A DNA stretch of 7,821 bases from assembly GCA_964525485.1 (NCBI GenBank), contig CAZGHH010000038.1, forward strand, positions 1-7,821, given 5' to 3'. The translations under genes and the position numbers were made by a program. Below are positions 4,445 to 7,821 of this stretch, piece by piece; positions within the stretch are counted from its first letter, which is position 1; each line of letters starts with the position of its first letter. This DNA comes from DAONBD01 sp964525485. GTDB taxonomy: Bacteria; Patescibacteriota; Gracilibacteria; UBA1369; LOWO2-01-FULL-3. The notes below the pieces were generated by a model. That model worked only from the letters and a program-made list of their open reading frames with translations, was not told the origin of the DNA and made no database searches.

Positions 4445-7400
4445 TTATTTTTTACGTGTTAATGCGAATGCTGAGACTGCCGGTAATAATAAATATATCA
4501 ACATCTCCGGGCCGGTGCCGGCTGTTGTTCCCGGAGGATTATTTTGCATTGTTAAAGCCGCCAAGTTTGAAGTCTGATTTGTGCTTGTACTGAGTGCTGT
4601 TTTTGTCGATGAAGTTTGTGCTGTTCTTGTCGATGAAGTTTGAGATGCGCTCGTAGAGCCGGTAGTTCCTGTGCCTGAAGTACTTGTAGCGCCTGTCTGC
4701 TCCCAATCGCTAGCTATCGCACCATCTTTTGAGTTTACGATGACTGTGCTTGATTCAGTGTCTTTGATAGTAGCGTATTTCGGATTTGCTGCTGTGATTG
4801 TGTATGTATATGTACCGTCAGGTAGAGCTTGTCCGACCGGATCGTTATTAACTTTTCCGTAAAACCATTCCGCCTGGTTTGCTTGAGTTCCTGTTGTAGT
4901 GAGAGCTTGTTTTAATTTTCCATCAAGCAGAGTTGCAACTCTTTTCTTTGATGAATCAAAAACCTCTATCGTCACCAGTGAGTCTCTATTTAGTTTGTAA
5001 AGAATTGAGGAAGCATTAACCGATGGATTAAAAGGACTTCTTGACACTCTTGCGTCACTAATGACTATTTTCTGATTCTCAGGAATTTTACAATCCGAAT
5101 CTTCATAGTCTTTTTCACCATCTCCATCATCGTCCTTGTTGTTCGTGCAATTTGTTTCTTTGTCCTCATCGTCGTCGTCGTCATCGTCATCATCGTCGTC
5201 GTCATCGTCTACTACTTCATATTCGACTGGGTCGGCACATACAATCGATTGTCCACCATCGCTTGAATATATTGTAACGCAGGCTTCTATTTCATAATCT
5301 CCTTCTTCTTCGTATTCATGAGATATATCTTTTGAAGTTGTAGACTGGGTTGTATCGATATACTCATCATTGTCGTCATCCCAATCAACCATATATTTGT
5401 ATAAAACACCATCTGCATTTTCTATTTTCAAATTGAATTCAATCTCATCCCCCACCTCTATTTCATCATCCGGATCTGGGTCCAAGTTTACAAATGTTAA
5501 TTTCGGAGATAATTGGGTAACTGTTGTGCTTGCATCGGTAACCACATATTGTAGTGTTGAAATGATTTTGTCTGCTATAAGACCTTTAACTTCATACGTA
5601 CCTTTTGAAGTATATGTGTGTTTGGATGTCACTTCCGTACCACTTGCACATGATGTTTCTGTCGATTTTGTAGTGTCTCCAAAATCAATACTACAAAAAC
5701 CTGCCTCGTTTGATGTAAATTTAAATTCAACTTCTGTTCCAACTTTTGCAGTTATAGGAGAAGCTGTTAAACTAACTTCTATTGTTGGCTCAGGACTTAC
5801 TATAGATGTTTTTGATATTGTGATTTCTTCTGGAGTAGAGGCTTCATATATCGTATTGTATACCCCTGACCCTCCCATATTAGGAGTTATAACTGATAAT
5901 GTTGCTGTATAGTCTCCTTCTTCGTATCCAAAATCTTGTTCCTCATCTGTACACGATGTGGATCCAAAACATTGTGTTTTATTTCCCCTCCATTCAAGAG
6001 TCCCTGATTTTGAATTTTGAGCCATAAGTTCCGCATACTTGGTCCCATTTTTATCTATAAGAATTTTCACTATTGCTTCTGCTTGTTGATTGTTTTCTAT
6101 CGTTGGGAGTCCATTTATATCGTATCTGAATACAACGCTTTTAAGATTCTCGGCATCACTGATAACAATGTTTCTTGGGTTTACGTCAAAAACTACTTGG
6201 TTTAGACCATAATGTATATCTTTCTCCGGGCTTTCATCAGTTAACACTGAAAAATCAATTAGATTTACCTCTCCATCTCCATTTATATCATAATCCATTG
6301 AATCTATTTTCCCATTTCCGTCGATGTCATCTATAACTCCGTCTCCGTCTTTATCTAGATCATTTTTAAGCGCTTTAGGGTTATCACAATATTTACAAAC
6401 TAATAGTGATAATTTACCAACATACTCTCCCTTTTGTATTATTTCTTCATCTGTATATTTGTTTTTACCGTTTTCATATAAACCACGTTTACCATCCCAT
6501 CTCCATGTATCTGAGTTTTCATTTGTAATAAAATTTACTGCAACAATATCTGAATTAATCTTGTCCGATATTGTAATCATTGATACATCTGCGTTTTCAA
6601 AATTTTCTATGTTGTATTCAAATATCATTGTTTGACTTTCATCAAGTATATTTCCTGATGACGGCCTAATATTGAAACTTTTAACAGTAGGCCTGAATCG
6701 AACTGTTGGATCATTCAAATCTAAATCTATTTCTGGTAATTCCATTATTCCATTCAAATTTTCTAATCTCAATGTTGATGGATCCCTATTTGGCACCTCT
6801 ATATCTTCCATTATATCTTCCAGGTTTAATCCTGGATTTAACATTAAATCTTTATCGTCTACCGCTCTAAGTTCTGGATTTATTTCCTCCTCTGACTTTC
6901 TTATTAATCGTATTTCTTCCGAATCTGTATGTCCAAAACTATTTGTACATCTAATTGTAAGAGTATTTTCACCGTATTCTAGTTTACTCACATCTACCAC
7001 CATCATCCCAACATTGGTTTCATCTCCTTCATATAAAACATCATCGTCTCCTTTAAGTAGTTCGCTATGGAATTTGTAATGGTTAATGTCGTATTTTATT
7101 TCTATATAACCCTCATTATCAAATTCTGGAGGGTTATAATAACTGTATTTCCCTGGCAAGTTGTATTCTTTATCATTTAATTTTATGTTACTTATAATTA
7201 CATTTTTTTTATTGACTGCTATGTTTTCACTTTCATAGACATCCAAAATTTGGCCTGAGTTAATACTATAAATTTCTATCTTTATTGCAATTTTTTCTAT
7301 ATCATCACTGTTTTCTGGAAAAGCCATAGTAGTCGTCCCTGATTCGCAAGATAGTTCATCTGTTGATCCTAACTCTTCGCCATATTGTCCATCCAAAATA

Positions 7401-7819
7401 GTTATCCTTACTCTCCTATAGTCATTACTACAGCCAAAATCTGTATAATGTGAGTTATTTTCTGTGTTTTCCTCAGTTATGCTCCATTCAATATCGAAAT
7501 CATTATCTATAATTGCTTGCCATTTATCTGAATATTGGTACCGTACTTCTTTTGGTTGAGATATTGTTAAGCTGACTGCACTTCCACTATCTCTCATTTC
7601 CCCCTTCAAAGTAATGTCTGGAACAGATCCCTCTGTCATAGTCAGCTGCCCCTTAAAAAACTCTCCCAGATTCAAATATGGGTACACGATCGCTCCCACC
7701 GTTACGAGACATACGCCAAGAACGAGTCCAAGCATGCGCTTGCGCTCGTTAAACCATTGCTTAAAGGTTGGCTTTTTCTTCTTGTTATTCTTTGGCTTCA
7801 ACGGAGACTCAGGGTCCAC
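4445..7819 (-). CDS. Giant multi-domain anchored surface protein (FlgD-Ig/PKD/dockerin-like, TGPE C-terminus)
   Basis: 1124 residues from a GTG at 7819, two bases from the window end, so the true start could lie further upstream. A Lys/Arg-rich n-region (8-28) and one hydrophobic helix (29-49) form a signal anchor. A beta-rich Ig-like region of unknown family follows (about 56-375). Three FlgD-type Ig modules are marked by a W-containing turn before a G-x-Y strand: about 380-475 (WRWDG at 439), 548-655 (EWRGN at 609) and 915-1028 (AEWFYGK at 983). A dockerin/EF-hand-like stretch lies at 487-523 (DKDGDG, DGNGKID, DINGDGEVN). Two PKD-type domains lie at about 675-762 and 767-870. Then come 14 Asp (871-884), a Cys-bounded DDDGDG loop (891-910), a Ser/Thr stalk (1045-1084), TGPE (1102-1105), a hydrophobic helix and RKK. 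Extracellular, probably calcium-binding and adhesive or structural; the last two roles are inferred. Confidence 0.9.
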   Translation of the reverse strand: MDPESPLKPKNNKKKKPTFKQWFNERKRMLGLVLGVCLVTVGAIVYPYLNLGEFFKGQLTMTEGSVPDITLKGEMRDSGSAVSLTISQPKEVRYQYSDKWQAIIDNDFDIEWSITEENTENNSHYTDFGCSNDYRRVRITILDGQYGEELGSTDELSCESGTTTMAFPENSDDIEKIAIKIEIYSINSGQILDVYESENIAVNKKNVIISNIKLNDKEYNLPGKYSYYNPPEFDNEGYIEIKYDINHYKFHSELLKGDDDVLYEGDETNVGMMVVDVSKLEYGENTLTIRCTNSFGHTDSEEIRLIRKSEEEINPELRAVDDKDLMLNPGLNLEDIMEDIEVPNRDPSTLRLENLNGIMELPEIDLDLNDPTVRFRPTVKSFNIRPSSGNILDESQTMIFEYNIENFENADVSMITISDKINSDIVAVNFITNENSDTWRWDGKRGLYENGKNKYTDEEIIQKGEYVGKLSLLVCKYCDNPKALKNDLDKDGDGVIDDIDGNGKIDSMDYDINGDGEVNLIDFSVLTDESPEKDIHYGLNQVVFDVNPRNIVISDAENLKSVVFRYDINGLPTIENNQQAEAIVKILIDKNGTKYAELMAQNSKSGTLEWRGNKTQCFGSTSCTDEEQDFGYEEGDYTATLSVITPNMGGSGVYNTIYEASTPEEITISKTSIVSPEPTIEVSLTASPITAKVGTEVEFKFTSNEAGFCSIDFGDTTKSTETSCASGTEVTSKHTYTSKGTYEVKGLIADKIISTLQYVVTDASTTVTQLSPKLTFVNLDPDPDDEIEVGDEIEFNLKIENADGVLYKYMVDWDDDNDEYIDTTQSTTSKDISHEYEEEGDYEIEACVTIYSSDGGQSIVCADPVEYEVVDDDDDDDDDDDDDDEDKETNCTNNKDDDGDGEKDYEDSDCKIPENQKIVISDARVSRSPFNPSVNASSILYKLNRDSLVTIEVFDSSKKRVATLLDGKLKQALTTTGTQANQAEWFYGKVNNDPVGQALPDGTYTYTITAANPKYATIKDTESSTVIVNSKDGAIASDWEQTGATSTSGTGTTGSTSASQTSSTRTAQTSSTKTALSTSTNQTSNLAALTMQNNPPGTTAGTGPEMLIYLLLPAVSAFALTRKK
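4594..4642 (-). repeat. 24-bp tandem repeat in the Ser/Thr stalk
   Basis: Two copies with a 24-nt period and a single mismatch encode QTSSTRTA and QTSSTKTA (residues 1060-1075), followed by a degenerate third unit. The near-identical DNA suggests recent duplication. Copy number could vary between strains and change stalk length by eight residues. Confidence 0.8.
5168..5209 (-). repeat. Trinucleotide tract encoding 14 consecutive Asp
   Basis: Fourteen GAC/GAT codons in a row (GTC/ATC on the plus strand), with one Glu and another Asp following. It links the second PKD domain to the Cys-bounded DDDGDG motif. The mix of GAC and GAT makes it an interrupted microsatellite, still prone to in-frame length change. 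Confidence 0.9.
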
Positions 7820-7821
7820 GT

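Noticed and set aside
5370..7079. Plus-strand open frames opposite the giant surface-protein gene (5370-5912, 6324-6635, 6672-7079)
   Set aside because: They are rich in Ser, Ile and Phe because they are antisense to Asp/Glu/Asn-rich coding. No promoter or recognisable protein supports them.
1..7821. Recoding of UGA (genetic code 25 of Gracilibacteria)
   Set aside because: No in-frame TGA occurs in any of the long genes, and Gly is encoded by normal GGN codons. Use of TAA/TAG stops alone in five genes is not evidence for recoding.
1..7821. CRISPR array, phage or toxin-antitoxin module
   Set aside because: No regularly spaced repeats, no phage structural or integrase genes, and no small paired toxin-antitoxin genes are visible.

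Overview
This window looks like part of an AT-rich bacterial chromosome taken from a scaffolded, probably metagenomic, assembly: it contains a run of exactly 100 Ns. Several features fit a Candidate Phyla Radiation or Peregrinibacteria-like genome, but only as an inference. These are promoters with an extended -10 (TGT next to a TATAAT-like hexamer), short leaders without Shine-Dalgarno sequences, a DUF378 membrane protein, and a very long Asp/Ser/Thr-rich surface protein ending in TGPE plus a hydrophobic anchor. The standard bacterial code applies: the reading frames are long, have no in-frame TGA, and end in TAA or TAG.

Layout. (1) Bases 1-86 hold a promoter. (2) 87-1112 (+) encodes a divergent serpin-like lipoprotein with a G8 tract in the predicted reactive-centre loop. 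A 9-bp direct repeat, CCAGCCAGT, lies on either side of this gene. (3) 1113-1229 is a convergent intergenic stretch. It carries a hairpin shaped like a tRNA T-arm, enclosed by a longer inverted repeat that reaches to 1235. (4) 1230-3656 (-) encodes an unrecognised 808-residue protein in which I see five divergent winged-helix-like modules, a coiled coil and an acidic/basic tail. (5) 3657-3812 is a divergent promoter region. (6) 3813-4199 (+) encodes a DUF378 two-helix membrane protein fused to a metallothionein-like Cys cluster and a histone-H1-like Lys/Ala tail. (7) 4221-4253 is a bidirectional terminator. (8) 4271-4441 (-) holds both ends of a small gene interrupted by the assembly gap. (9) 4445-7819 (-) encodes an 1124-residue multi-domain surface protein with FlgD-type Ig modules, PKD domains, dockerin/EF-hand-like loops, a poly-Asp run, a Ser/Thr stalk and a TGPE C-terminal anchor.

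The genes do not form one recognisable pathway. The serpin lipoprotein and the giant anchored protein both point to the cell surface. The multi-winged-helix protein and the DUF378 fusion are transcribed divergently from one 156-bp region and could be co-regulated. The gene across the gap starts 3 bp after the giant gene's stop and is probably in its transcript. The strongest leads are the serpin with a potentially slippery reactive loop, the five-module winged-helix protein, and the DUF378-metallothionein-basic-tail fusion.
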